From Nocardioides halotolerans DSM 19273 (GTDB lineage: Bacteria; Actinomycetota; Actinomycetes; Propionibacteriales; Nocardioidaceae), in assembly GCF_000422805.1 (NCBI RefSeq), contig NZ_KE383923.1:637929-673494 (forward strand): 35,566 bases of DNA, written 5' to 3'. The number at the start of each line of letters is the position of its first letter. Position 1 is the stretch's first letter. Positions 1-6,833 of this stretch are shown piece after piece. Both the position numbers and the translations under genes were made by a program. The notes beneath the pieces were generated by a model that was given only the letters and a program-made list of their open reading frames with translations, did not search any database and was not told the origin of the DNA.

Positions 1-95
1 CGTGCTCAAGGGCGCGACCATCGACACCTCAAACGTGCTCGCAGCCCTCAACAAGGTGGACACAGCCAGCGTGCTCAAGGGCGCGACCATCGACA
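1..95 (+). repeat. In-frame direct repeat, 26 bp, two copies
   Basis: Bases 1-26 and 70-95 are identical. The 69-bp period is 23 codons, so the repeat lies in frame in the partial gene. The array may continue upstream, outside the window. Confidence 0.85.
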
Positions 96-166
96 ACGCG
101 GACGCGCCGAAGGCGATCAACGCCAGAGTTGAGAAACCGTCGTCAGCACAAGAAGACTCCAAGTGA
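2..166 (+). CDS. C-terminal end of an unknown repeat-containing protein (partial, 5' end outside window)
   Basis: An open frame enters from the left edge and ends at TGA 164-166. It reads as a hydrophilic tail in which the heptapeptide VLKGATI followed by D occurs twice, exactly 23 codons apart, and it closes with a Lys/Glu/Ser-rich end (..AQEDSK). Its stop overlaps the GTG start of the hipA-like gene (GTGA), so the two are probably translationally coupled. The position just before hipA is where a HipB-type antitoxin gene would usually lie. However, the visible 54 residues show no helix-turn-helix, so an antitoxin role is only a possibility. I do not recognise the protein. Confidence 0.55.
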   Translation: MLKGATIDTSNVLAALNKVDTASVLKGATIDNADAPKAINARVEKPSSAQEDSK

Positions 167-1458
167 CCCAGAGTGCGTCGCCGCAGGAATACCACCCGCG
201 AACCGAAAACAAGTTGTTTCTTGTCTATAACTCCGTTCTGATCGGGGAGATAACTCGGAAGAAGAATAACAAGTACGCCCTGCGCTATTACGACTCGGTC
301 ACCGGGGAGACGTGGTTTACGGCACTATCGATAGGCCTACCGAAAGGCGCGGTTCGACATGATTCGGACCATATCCGGTGGTGGCTAGCGGCTCTGTTGC
401 CTGACCGGCCACCTCTCCTGATGAGGTGGCGGAAAGAATTTGGTGTAACGGATCTCGAGCCATTCGAGCTGTTGAAGTGGGTTGGTGAAGACATAGCAGG
501 CGCGTTCCAACTGGTTCGAGACGAACGCCTCGACACGGTACTCAAGGAGACGCAGAGCCTCACTCCGCTGAGTCATGCGGAAATTGCGTCACGTTTGGCA
601 CAAGCGAAAGCCGACATCCCCATAAAGACCAGCAATGGAAGAGGGAGATTCTCTCTTCCGGGCGCTCAGGCCAAGGTAGCGCTTAACCGGACGGCCGGAG
701 AATGGTTCGACCCCGAAGGAAGAACTCCGTCGACCCATATCCTCAAGCCTGCTGTGCCTGGGTACATCGATCAAGATCTTTGCGAGTTCATGACGATGAC
801 AGCGGCCCAACTAATGGGACTGGTCGCGGCAGAGTCCGCCATACGTCAGTTTGAGGAGGAGCGCGCGTTCGTTTCGAAGCGCTACGACCGCATCTATGAC
901 AGTGAGGCATGGATCCGCGTTCATCAAGAAGATATCTGCCAGGCGATGGGCCGGGATCCATACTTCAAGTACGAAAGTCAGGGCGGTCCGGGCGCAGCCG
1001 GGGTGGCGAGGCTCCTACGGGACCACTGCTCGGATCCCGAAACCGACTGCCAACGATTCACTCAAGCCCTGATTTTCAACTGGCTTATCTGCGGCGGCGA
1101 CGCTCACAGTCGCAATTATTCACTCTTGCTCGTGCGCGACGAGGTTCGACTGGCACCGCTTTATGATCTCAACGGCCAGCTGGCCTTCGGAAGGCCCAGC
1201 GAGGTTGACTTAGCAATGTCCATTAACGGAAAGTTCGAAGCTGTCTCGGTGACCACGCGCGACTGGCTTGCTTTTGCAGATCGACTCTTCGTGGACGCCG
1301 AATGGCTTGCGGAAGAACTCGCGAGACAAATCAGCGTGCTTCCGGATGTCATAGCGACAACGGCAACTCTTCCCGCTGTCTCGGAATCCTCGTCGAGTAT
1401 GCCGGGCCGCTACGTGGACGCCGTCGCCGAGTGGTGTATTTCGCGAGCCGACGTATGA
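163..1458 (+). CDS. HipA-type serine/threonine kinase (toxin-like)
   Basis: 431 residues, close to the usual HipA length. HipA proteins are PI3K/PI4K-like Ser/Thr kinases, which in E. coli inactivate glutamyl-tRNA synthetase and cause persistence. Visible motifs are the glycine-rich SLPGAQAK at 164-171 (ejected P-loop region), THILKP 191-196, FVSKRYDR 236-243, HQED 254-257, the catalytic loop GGDAHSRNYS 311-320 (Asp313, Asn318) and the metal-binding PLYDL 332-336. All key residues look intact. The GTG start overlaps the upstream stop as GTGA. The base composition is clearly more AT-rich than in the rest of the window, and the gene contains a TTA leucine codon (1210-1212), rare in such genomes. 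Both suggest acquisition by transfer. The target, and whether the upstream gene is its antitoxin, are unknown. Confidence 0.85.
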   Translation: MTQSASPQEYHPRTENKLFLVYNSVLIGEITRKKNNKYALRYYDSVTGETWFTALSIGLPKGAVRHDSDHIRWWLAALLPDRPPLLMRWRKEFGVTDLEPFELLKWVGEDIAGAFQLVRDERLDTVLKETQSLTPLSHAEIASRLAQAKADIPIKTSNGRGRFSLPGAQAKVALNRTAGEWFDPEGRTPSTHILKPAVPGYIDQDLCEFMTMTAAQLMGLVAAESAIRQFEEERAFVSKRYDRIYDSEAWIRVHQEDICQAMGRDPYFKYESQGGPGAAGVARLLRDHCSDPETDCQRFTQALIFNWLICGGDAHSRNYSLLLVRDEVRLAPLYDLNGQLAFGRPSEVDLAMSINGKFEAVSVTTRDWLAFADRLFVDAEWLAEELARQISVLPDVIATTATLPAVSESSSSMPGRYVDAVAEWCISRADV

Positions 1459-1465
1459 CAATTAG

Positions 1466-1582
1466 GTCGAACGCGGCCTAAAGAACTACGGCTACTTGGG
1501 AAACGCCGCCCAACAGTACCTCGCGAAGAACCCGTTCGGCTACCGCTGCCACGCCAACACCGGCGTGAAGTTCCCGGCTTGA
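1466..1582 (+). pseudogene. Orphan C-terminal fragment of an unknown protein
   Basis: Directly after hipA, a frame opens behind TAG 1463-1465 and runs 38 codons to TGA 1580-1582. It has no start codon near its beginning. The peptide (LKNYGYLGNAAQQYLAK, then a FGYRCHANTGVKFP-like end) looks like a folded protein's C-terminus, not random GC-rich read-through. I read it as the tail of a gene whose 5' part was lost when the hipA segment arrived. The family is not recognised. Confidence 0.4.
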
Positions 1583-1600
1583 CGCTCTACCGGAGAAGGG

Positions 1601-2083
1601 TCAGACGACCTCGGTCGCCTCGACCCGCGCGAGCACCTCGTGGAGGTGCTCGCGCATCTGGTCGCGGTGCGCCCGGCCGGTCGCCTGGAGCTCCGCGATC
1701 TCGGCCTTGGCCTCGGCGCGCGACTGCTCGAGCTCGGAGCGGATCCGCTCGGCCTCGGTGCGCGCCTCGGCCACGAGCTGATCGGACTCGTCGCGGGCCG
1801 CGGCCCTCATCGCGTCGGACTCGGCCTGCGCCTCGTTGAGGAGCTGGTCGGCGTTGCGCGTCGCGATCTCCAGCAGGCGGGCCGCGGCCGACGTGGGATC
1901 GCCGCCCGGTGCGACGCTGGGTGCGGTCTCGACCGGGGCCGGCTCGGCGATCTCGGCCTGGATCTCGGCCTGGACCTCGGCCTGGACCTCGGCCTGCATC
2001 TCGGGCTGGATCTCGGCCTCGACCTCGGTCGGCGCCACGGCGAGCATCGGGTCGACCAGGATGTCTTCGAAGGTGCTGCTCAT
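1601..2083 (-). CDS. Coiled-coil protein with 11-residue repeats, paralogue 1
   Basis: 160 residues. The N-terminus MSSTFED matches MSSTYDD of paralogue 3. Residues 23-45 are a tetrapeptide run (AEVQ/AEIQ). A shared module, ARLLEIATRNADQLLNEA, lies at 68-85, followed by charged Ala/Glu/Arg-rich 11-residue repeats (AEARTEAERIR type) and a terminal HRDQMREHLHEVLARVE segment, ending VEATEVV. No signal peptide or membrane segment is seen. The start is set by ATG 2083 with GGGGGAG a few bases upstream. The architecture resembles DivIVA/Wag31-like or ATP-synthase-b-like helical scaffolds, but the N-terminal DivIVA lipid-binding domain is not evident. Cellular role unknown; a cytoplasmic scaffold is a guess. 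Confidence 0.7.
   Translation of the reverse strand: MSSTFEDILVDPMLAVAPTEVEAEIQPEMQAEVQAEVQAEIQAEIAEPAPVETAPSVAPGGDPTSAAARLLEIATRNADQLLNEAQAESDAMRAAARDESDQLVAEARTEAERIRSELEQSRAEAKAEIAELQATGRAHRDQMREHLHEVLARVEATEVV
1951..2034 (-). repeat. 12-bp tandem repeat coding AEVQ/AEIQ units
   Basis: Seven adjacent 12-bp units (plus-strand type tctcggcctgga) with a few substitutions, lying inside the first coiled-coil gene. Each unit adds four residues, so copy-number change by slippage would keep the frame. Confidence 0.8.
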
Positions 2084-2193
2084 CACTCCCCCTGCTGTTG
2101 TTGTTCCCGGCTGTCGACCCTGAACGACCGCGCGGCCCGGGCCCGACCGGTGGTGCTTCCCTCCACGGCGGACCCGCTGTGCATGTGTCGGCA

Positions 2194-2223
2194 AGTGTGT
2201 GGTAACGGGTCCTGCCCGTCCTC
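2194..2223 (-). promoter_or_regulatory. Shared promoter-like element of the coiled-coil genes, copy 1
   Basis: Read on the minus strand: GAGGAC, 18 bases, CACACT. The 3' edge is 111 bases before the ATG at 2083. The same arrangement occurs before both other paralogues, and 11 bases downstream a GCACAGC and a GTGGAGGG...CACCACC block are partly shared with them. It could be a promoter with a ~100-nt leader; no sigma factor can be named. Confidence 0.55.
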
Positions 2224-2354
2224 GGAACGGCGAATTGAGGACATCCTGTGGATTTTGTGGAATTCCTCCGGTGCGTGTCGTATCGGCCGGCGGCCGTTCG
2301 TAGCGTGGGTGGAGGCGGGCCACTGAGGTCTGCCCGGAACCCGAGGAGAACCCC

Positions 2355-2696
2355 ATGCCGATGTATGCCATCTACTTCAACCAGCAGTGGGTGGGTGACC
2401 ACTCCGAGGAGTGGTTCATGGGCCGCGGCCCGCTGGCCGCGGCGGCGGTCAACGAGATCAAGGCGGCCGGTGACTACGTGTTCGCAGGCGGGCTCGTAGA
2501 GGAGCTCGAGGAGGCCTTCAGCGCCGACGCGACCAGCGGCGAGCTCGTCTTCACCGACGGCCCGTACGCCGAGACGAAGGAGTGGCTGGGCGGGATCACG
2601 ATCGTGAACGTCGCCGACAAGGAGGCTGCCAAGGTGTGGGCCGGCAAGATCGCCGAGGCGTGCGGCTGGCCGCAGGAGGTGCGCGAGATCAAGTAG
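2355..2696 (+). CDS. YCII-related domain protein
   Basis: 113 residues. The C-terminal half carries the typical YCII (PF03795) pattern: FTDGPYAETKEWLGG at about 71-85, then a ferredoxin-like strand-helix with a conserved AAKVWA segment and a GWPQEVREI end. Members are small dimeric ferredoxin-like proteins with a His/Asp pair, often linked to ECF sigma factors; the enzymatic role is mostly unknown. ATG 2355 follows a GAGGAGA ribosome site. It sits alone on the plus strand between two minus-strand coiled-coil genes and is convergent with the second. No sigma factor gene is adjacent. Family call fairly sure, role not. Confidence 0.8.
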   Translation: MPMYAIYFNQQWVGDHSEEWFMGRGPLAAAAVNEIKAAGDYVFAGGLVEELEEAFSADATSGELVFTDGPYAETKEWLGGITIVNVADKEAAKVWAGKIAEACGWPQEVREIK

Positions 2697-2711
2697 CGCA
2701 CCGGCGCGTCC

Positions 2712-2765
2712 CGGACGACGTTCGTCCGCCGCCCGTGCTCACGTGAGCCCATGAGCGAGCACGGG
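2712..2765. terminator. Two hairpins between convergent genes
   Basis: A 7-bp stem CGGACGA/TCGTCCG with a 3-base loop (2712-2728) is followed by a 9-bp stem CCCGTGCTC/GAGCACGGG (2732-2740 with 2757-2765). They lie between the YCII gene and the second coiled-coil gene, which converge. Neither has a U tract, as is common in actinobacteria. Confidence 0.6.
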
Positions 2766-2787
2766 TGGCGCCCGACGGCGCCCGGTC

Positions 2788-3210
2788 CTAGGAGCCTGCT
2801 GAGTCGGTCTCGACCCTCGCGAGCATCTCCTTGAGGTGCGTCTGCATCCGCTCGCGGTGCTCGCGCTCGGTCTCGCGCAGGCCGGCGATCTCGTCGTTGG
2901 CGCGGGTGCGCTGCTCGTCGGCCTCGGCGCGGATGCGCTCGGCCTCGCCGCGGGCCTCGCCGAGCATGCGGTCGGCCTCGGCGCGCGCCGTCGAGGTCAG
3001 GCGCTCGGCCTCGGCCTTGGCCTCGTTGAGCAGCTCGTCGGCGTTGTTGGCCGCGATCTCCAGCAGTCTGGCCATCCCGCCGGAGCCCGAGTCGGGTGCG
3101 GGGGTGTCGGGTGCGGGCGTCTCGGCGGCGGGTGCCGCACTCGACTCCTCGGGGTCGCCCGGCTCGCCGGACTCGCCACGCTGCGCCATCAGCTCGTCGT
3201 AGGCACTCAT
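2788..3210 (-). CDS. Coiled-coil protein with 11-residue repeats, paralogue 2
   Basis: 140 residues from ATG 3210, chosen because GGGGAG lies four bases upstream; two in-frame ATGs precede it too close to that site. An acidic Pro/Ala-rich N-terminus (TPAPDTPAPD at 31-40) leads to the shared module ARLLEIAANNADELLNEA at 47-64, then 11-residue units (NEAKAEAERLT, STARAEADRML, GEARGEAERIR) and HRERMQTHLKEMLARVE near the end. It aligns with paralogue 1 without gaps from the module to the ARVE motif, so the two are recent duplicates. No membrane segment. Function unknown; probably self-assembling or a helical scaffold. Confidence 0.7.
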   Translation of the reverse strand: MSAYDELMAQRGESGEPGDPEESSAAPAAETPAPDTPAPDSGSGGMARLLEIAANNADELLNEAKAEAERLTSTARAEADRMLGEARGEAERIRAEADEQRTRANDEIAGLRETEREHRERMQTHLKEMLARVETDSAGS

Positions 3211-3317
3211 CATGCTCCCCAAGGGTGTTCCCCGGCCTCGCGCGCTGGTCGGCGCAGGGATCCGGGCCCCATGACCTCTGGCGGCACGGACGTGCTGCCA
3301 GCTGTGCGGTCGTGATC

Positions 3318-3347
3318 AGTGTGATCCGTGGTGGTGGAGTTGTCCAA
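3318..3347 (-). promoter_or_regulatory. Shared promoter-like element, copy 2
   Basis: Minus strand: TTGGAC, 18 bases, CACACT, 108 bases before the ATG at 3210, followed 10 bases later by GCACAGC as in copy 1. TTGGAC is also a fair housekeeping -35. A 9-bp-spaced GTGATC direct repeat (3312-3326) overlaps the CACACT end and could be an operator. Confidence 0.55.
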
Positions 3348-3376
3348 GGCCAACACGGCAGAAAATCCGTCGCCGA

Positions 3377-4279
3377 TCAGCCGACCTCGGTCGCCTCGAC
3401 CTCCTCGGGCTCCACGTCGACCAGCTCACGGATCCGCTCCTGGCGCTCCTGACGCGCCCGCCGGAGCCGCTCGATGTCCTCGTCGATCCGCGCGCGCGAC
3501 TCGTGCAGCGCGTCCTGCACCCGCTGCGCCTCGCGACGTGCGGCCCGGCGGAGCTCCTCGGCCTCGGCGCGTGCGCGCGAGGTCAGCTCGGCCGCCTCGG
3601 CCCGGGTCCGCTCGAGGAGGTCCTCGGCGTCCGTCTGCACCTGCTCGAACGTCGAGCGAGCGGCCGCCAGCAGCGCGTCGGCCTCGGCCCGTGCGACCGC
3701 CTTGGCCCGGTGGGCGTCGTCCTTGGACTTCGCCGACAGCGACACCGCCTCCGCGGCAGCCTCCGCCAGCACCCGCTCCGCCTCGGCCGTGGCGTCCGCC
3801 CTGGCCTGCTCGGTCTCGGCGCGGGCCTGCGCCCACAGCTGGTTGGCGTTGCCCTGCGCGACCCTCCGCACCTGCTCGGCGAGCTCCTCGGCCTGGGTGC
3901 GCGCCTCCGACAGCACCTGCTCGGCCTCCTCACGGGCCGTGCCCACCGCCCCGGCGCGCACCTCCTCGGCCTCGTCGCGCGCCTCGGCCACGAGCCGGTC
4001 GCCCTCCGACCTGAACTCCGCGAGCAGCTGGTCGGCCTCCGCGCCGGCCGCCGTCCTGGTCCGCTCGCCCTCGGCCCGAGCCTGCGCGAGCAGCTGGTCG
4101 GCCTGCGCGCGGGCCTGCGCGATGATCTGCCCCGCCTCCGCGCCGGCCTCCGCGACGAGCTCGTCGGCGTTCAGCGCGGCCAGCTCCAGCAGGCGCGCCA
4201 CGCCGTCCATCACCGGGTCCGGGTCGAGGCCCGGCCCCGCTCCGGCGTCGAGCGCCGGGTCGTCGTACGTGCTGCTCAT
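3377..4279 (-). CDS. Long coiled-coil protein with 11-residue repeats, paralogue 3
   Basis: 300 residues from ATG 4279, with GGGGGGAG just upstream. The N-terminus MSSTYDD matches paralogue 1. The shared module ARLLELAALNADELVAEA lies at about 28-45. A long uninterrupted Ala/Glu/Arg/Gln helix follows, with a clear 11-residue period (AQARAQADQLL 54-64, AQARAEGERTR 65-75, TAAGAEADQLL 76-86, AEFRSEGDRLV 87-97, AEARDEAEEVR 98-108) to near the end, which finishes VEATEVG like paralogue 1. Hendecad repeats favour right-handed coiled coils or membrane-surface amphipathic helices. No transmembrane or signal segment. It may be annotated elsewhere as DivIVA, ATP synthase F0 b or hypothetical; none is convincing. 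Confidence 0.7.
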   Translation of the reverse strand: MSSTYDDPALDAGAGPGLDPDPVMDGVARLLELAALNADELVAEAGAEAGQIIAQARAQADQLLAQARAEGERTRTAAGAEADQLLAEFRSEGDRLVAEARDEAEEVRAGAVGTAREEAEQVLSEARTQAEELAEQVRRVAQGNANQLWAQARAETEQARADATAEAERVLAEAAAEAVSLSAKSKDDAHRAKAVARAEADALLAAARSTFEQVQTDAEDLLERTRAEAAELTSRARAEAEELRRAARREAQRVQDALHESRARIDEDIERLRRARQERQERIRELVDVEPEEVEATEVG

Positions 4280-4390
4280 GTCTCCCCCCTTCGCGGGCGA
4301 ACCCGCTCGCGCACACGACTGCGGACCTCGACCGATCGCCCCGAGCTCGGCGGTGGTGCCCTCCACACCGGTCCGCGTGTGCGTCCGAAG

Positions 4391-4421
4391 AGTGTGTGCG
4401 CAGGTCAGAGCATGTGTCCAG
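4391..4421 (-). promoter_or_regulatory. Shared promoter-like element, copy 3
   Basis: Minus strand: CTGGAC, 19 bases, CACACT, 112 bases before the ATG at 4279. Downstream it shares GCACAC and GTGGAGGG...CACCACCG (plus-strand 4351-4368) with the leader of paralogue 1. The divergent ABC1-kinase gene starts 89 bases to the right. Confidence 0.55.
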
Positions 4422-4509
4422 GACTTCTTCACAGGTGTCTGTACCGACCTGGTCCAGAACTTGCGTCCGGCGGCGAGGTCGGCTCAGGGCCGTCGGGGAG
4501 AATGGTCAC

Positions 4510-5850
4510 GTGGCCGACCGAGACCTCCCCCGCAAGGCCGCCGCCCGTACGGCCCGGCTGGCGGCGCTGCCGCTCGGATACGCCGGCCGCACCGCGATCG
4601 GGCTCGGCAAGCGGCTGGGCGGGGCGTCGGCCGAGACGGTGCTGACCGACATCCAGCAGCGGACCGCCGAGCAGCTCTTCCGCACGCTCGGCGAGCTCAA
4701 GGGCGGGGCGATGAAGTTCGGGCAGGCCCTGAGCGTGCTCGAGGCGGCGCTGCCGGAGGAGATCGCGGGGCCCTACCGCGAGCAGCTGACCCGTCTCCAG
4801 GACGCCGCGCCGCCGATGCCCACGCAGACCGTCCGCGACCAGATCGCGAAGAGCCTCGGCCCCGACTGGCAGACCCAGGTCGTGTGGCTCGACGGCGGCC
4901 CCACCGCGGCCGCGAGCATCGGCCAGGTGCACAAGGCCCGGTGGCACGACGACCGCGACGTCGCGGTCAAGGTGCAGTACCCCGGCGCCGGAGAGGCGCT
5001 GAAGTCCGACCTGCGCCAGCTCGCCCGGCTGGGGAGGACGGTCGCGCCGCTGGTCCCGGGTGTCGACATCAAGCCCCTGGTGGAGGAGATGCAGGCCCGC
5101 GCCGTCGACGAGCTCGACTACGAGCTGGAGGCCGAGGCGCAGCACGCGTTCGCCGAGGCGTTCCGCGGCGATCCCGACATCGTCATCCCGGACGTGGTCG
5201 CGCAGGGCCCCGAGGTGCTGGTGACCGAGTGGCTCGAGAGCCCGGCCAGCCTGGCCAGCATCATCCGCGAGGGCACCCAGGAGGAGCGCGACCACTACGG
5301 CGAGCTGTTCGTCCGGTTCCTCTTCGACGGCCCGCGGCGCACCGGCATGCTGCACGCCGACCCGCACCCGGGCAACTTCCGCATCCTGCCTCGTGACGAC
5401 GGCTCGCCCGGCCGGCTCGGCATCCTCGACTTCGGCGCCGTCGCCAGGCTCGGGCCGGGCGGCCTCCCCCGCGCGATGGGCTCGCTGATCCGGATCGCCG
5501 CGCTCGAGGACCGCGACGCGCTGCTCGAGGGGCTGCGAGAGGAGGGGTTCGTCAAGGACCGGATCCGCCTCGACCCCGACCTGCTGCTCGACTACCTCTC
5601 GCCGTTCGTCGAGCCGACGAAGGTGGAGCGCTTCCGGTTCACCCGCGAGTGGATGCGCACCCAGTTCCAGCGGATCAACAACCCGCGCGAGCCGACGTAC
5701 ACGATCGCGATGAAGCTCAACCTCCCGCCGTCCTACCTCCTGATCCACCGCACCTGGCTCGGCGGGATCGGCGTGCTGAGCCAGCTCGAGGCCGAGGCGC
5801 CGTTCCACGCGATCCTCACCGACTACCTGCCGGGGTTCGCGTCGGCCTGA
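4510..5850 (+). CDS. ABC1/UbiB-family atypical kinase
   Basis: 446 residues from GTG 4510. Visible ABC1 motifs are KFGQ at 69-72, the alanine-rich loop AAAS 133-136 replacing the usual glycine loop, VAVKVQYPG with Lys154, DELDYELEAE 200-209, the hinge VTEW 238-241, the catalytic loop HADPHPGN 282-289 and DFG 307-309. All hallmark residues are present. Family members (UbiB/COQ8, AarF) bind ATP and support isoprenoid quinone or lipid metabolism; actinobacterial members are mostly uncharacterised. Just upstream, GGGGAGAAT can act as a ribosome site, and GAGAAT placed six bases before GTG also fits the leaderless -10 pattern in this window. It diverges from the coiled-coil gene and is followed after 15 bases by a convergent gene. 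Confidence 0.88.
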   Translation: MADRDLPRKAAARTARLAALPLGYAGRTAIGLGKRLGGASAETVLTDIQQRTAEQLFRTLGELKGGAMKFGQALSVLEAALPEEIAGPYREQLTRLQDAAPPMPTQTVRDQIAKSLGPDWQTQVVWLDGGPTAAASIGQVHKARWHDDRDVAVKVQYPGAGEALKSDLRQLARLGRTVAPLVPGVDIKPLVEEMQARAVDELDYELEAEAQHAFAEAFRGDPDIVIPDVVAQGPEVLVTEWLESPASLASIIREGTQEERDHYGELFVRFLFDGPRRTGMLHADPHPGNFRILPRDDGSPGRLGILDFGAVARLGPGGLPRAMGSLIRIAALEDRDALLEGLREEGFVKDRIRLDPDLLLDYLSPFVEPTKVERFRFTREWMRTQFQRINNPREPTYTIAMKLNLPPSYLLIHRTWLGGIGVLSQLEAEAPFHAILTDYLPGFASA

Positions 5851-5865
5851 CCGGGCCGAGCCGCG

Positions 5866-6354
5866 TCAGACGAGCGGCAGGTGCATCACGTGCAGGCCGA
5901 CGAGGCCGTGCGCCGTCGAGTCGAACGCCGCCGGCACCGTCCCGATGATGCGGAACCCGAGCGACTGCCACAGCCGCACGGCCGCGGTGTTGGTCTCGAC
6001 CACCGCGTTGAACTGGATCGCCCGGAAGCCCTGCTCGCGGTGCCACTGCACGACGTGCTCCCCCAGCCGGCGGCCCACGCCCCGCCCGCGCGCCTCGCCG
6101 GAGACCATGAACGACGCCGTGCCGACGTGGCTGCCGCGGCCGGGCCGGTTGGGCCCCATCGTCGCGCTGCCGAGGACCCGGCCGCCCTCCTCCAGGACCA
6201 CGGTCTGGCCGGGCGGGCGCATCGTCCAGAGCGCGCGGGCCTGCTCGGAGGTGAGGTCGAGCGGGTAGGCGTAGGTCTCCCCGGCCCGCACGATCTCGTC
6301 GAAGAACGGCCAGACCTGCGGCCAGTCGTCCTCGGTCATCGGCCGGATGCTCAC
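5866..6354 (-). CDS. GNAT-family N-acetyltransferase
   Basis: 162 residues. Starts VSIRPMTEDDWPQVWPFFDE, as is typical of GNAT proteins; the acetyl-CoA loop is SGEARGRGVGRRLGEH around residue 85-100, with a later NTAAVRLWQSLGF motif, conserved before the last strand. It is closest in look to PhnO/phosphinothricin-acetyltransferase-like members; the substrate cannot be told. GTG 6354 overlaps the stop of the upstream DinB gene (GTGA). It is last in a minus-strand run of six overlapping genes. Confidence 0.85.
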   Translation of the reverse strand: MSIRPMTEDDWPQVWPFFDEIVRAGETYAYPLDLTSEQARALWTMRPPGQTVVLEEGGRVLGSATMGPNRPGRGSHVGTASFMVSGEARGRGVGRRLGEHVVQWHREQGFRAIQFNAVVETNTAAVRLWQSLGFRIIGTVPAAFDSTAHGLVGLHVMHLPLV

Positions 6355-6833
6355 CCGACGCTCCCGTCGACGGACTGCCGGATGAGGTCGGCGTGGCCGT
6401 TGTGGCGGGCGTACTCCTGGATCATGTGCGTGAGGATCCAGCGCAGCGTGAACGACGTGCCGTCGCGCCTCGGCCGGGCGCTCTCGCGCTCGGGGCGCGG
6501 GTCGTCGGCCACCGCCGCGCGGGACCGCGCGACCGCGTCGTCCCAGAGTGCCCAGAGCTGCTCGGGACTGTCGTCGGCGGCCGAGTGCCAGTCCCAGTCG
6601 TTGTCCGCGTCCCAGTCGACGCCGGCCCACAGCTCGGCCTGCTGGTCGCGGAGCACCCGCCCGAACCACCAGTCCTCGACGAAGGCGAGGTGCTTCACCA
6701 TGCCGCCCAGCGTCAGGTCCGACGGCGGCAGGGTGCGCTGGAGCGCGTCGCCGTCGAGCCCACCGGCCTTGCGCCGGAGGATCGCCCTCTGCTCGTCGAG
6801 GAACGCGACGAGGCTGTCGATCTCGTCGTTCAC
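6351..6833 (-). CDS. DinB-family protein (DUF664-like)
   Basis: 160 residues forming a four-helix bundle of the DinB/YfiT type. Metal-ligand histidines are visible in GGMVKHLAFVEDWWFG (about 50-65) and near the end in HMIQEYARHNGHADLIR. Many members are thiol-dependent S-transferases or of unknown activity. It starts at GTG 6833, overlapping the stop of the VOC gene by GTGA, and overlaps the GNAT gene the same way. A second DinB protein of the same subtype (shared LRRTL-PSG/LPPS, LGL/LGGMV and RHxGHAD motifs) lies at 20457-20951. Confidence 0.85.
   Translation of the reverse strand: MNDEIDSLVAFLDEQRAILRRKAGGLDGDALQRTLPPSDLTLGGMVKHLAFVEDWWFGRVLRDQQAELWAGVDWDADNDWDWHSAADDSPEQLWALWDDAVARSRAAVADDPRPERESARPRRDGTSFTLRWILTHMIQEYARHNGHADLIRQSVDGSVG

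Noticed and set aside
1640..2326. Long plus-strand open frame opposite the first coiled-coil gene
   Set aside because: It is the mirror of an Ala/Glu/Arg-rich gene in GC-rich DNA; its Leu/Gly/Arg repeats have no ribosome site and the minus-strand frame has motifs and paralogues.
3474..5396. Very long Ser/Ala/Arg-rich plus-strand frame across the third coiled-coil gene and the kinase
   Set aside because: Low-complexity translation caused by codon bias on the other strand and frame; the supported genes fully occupy the region.
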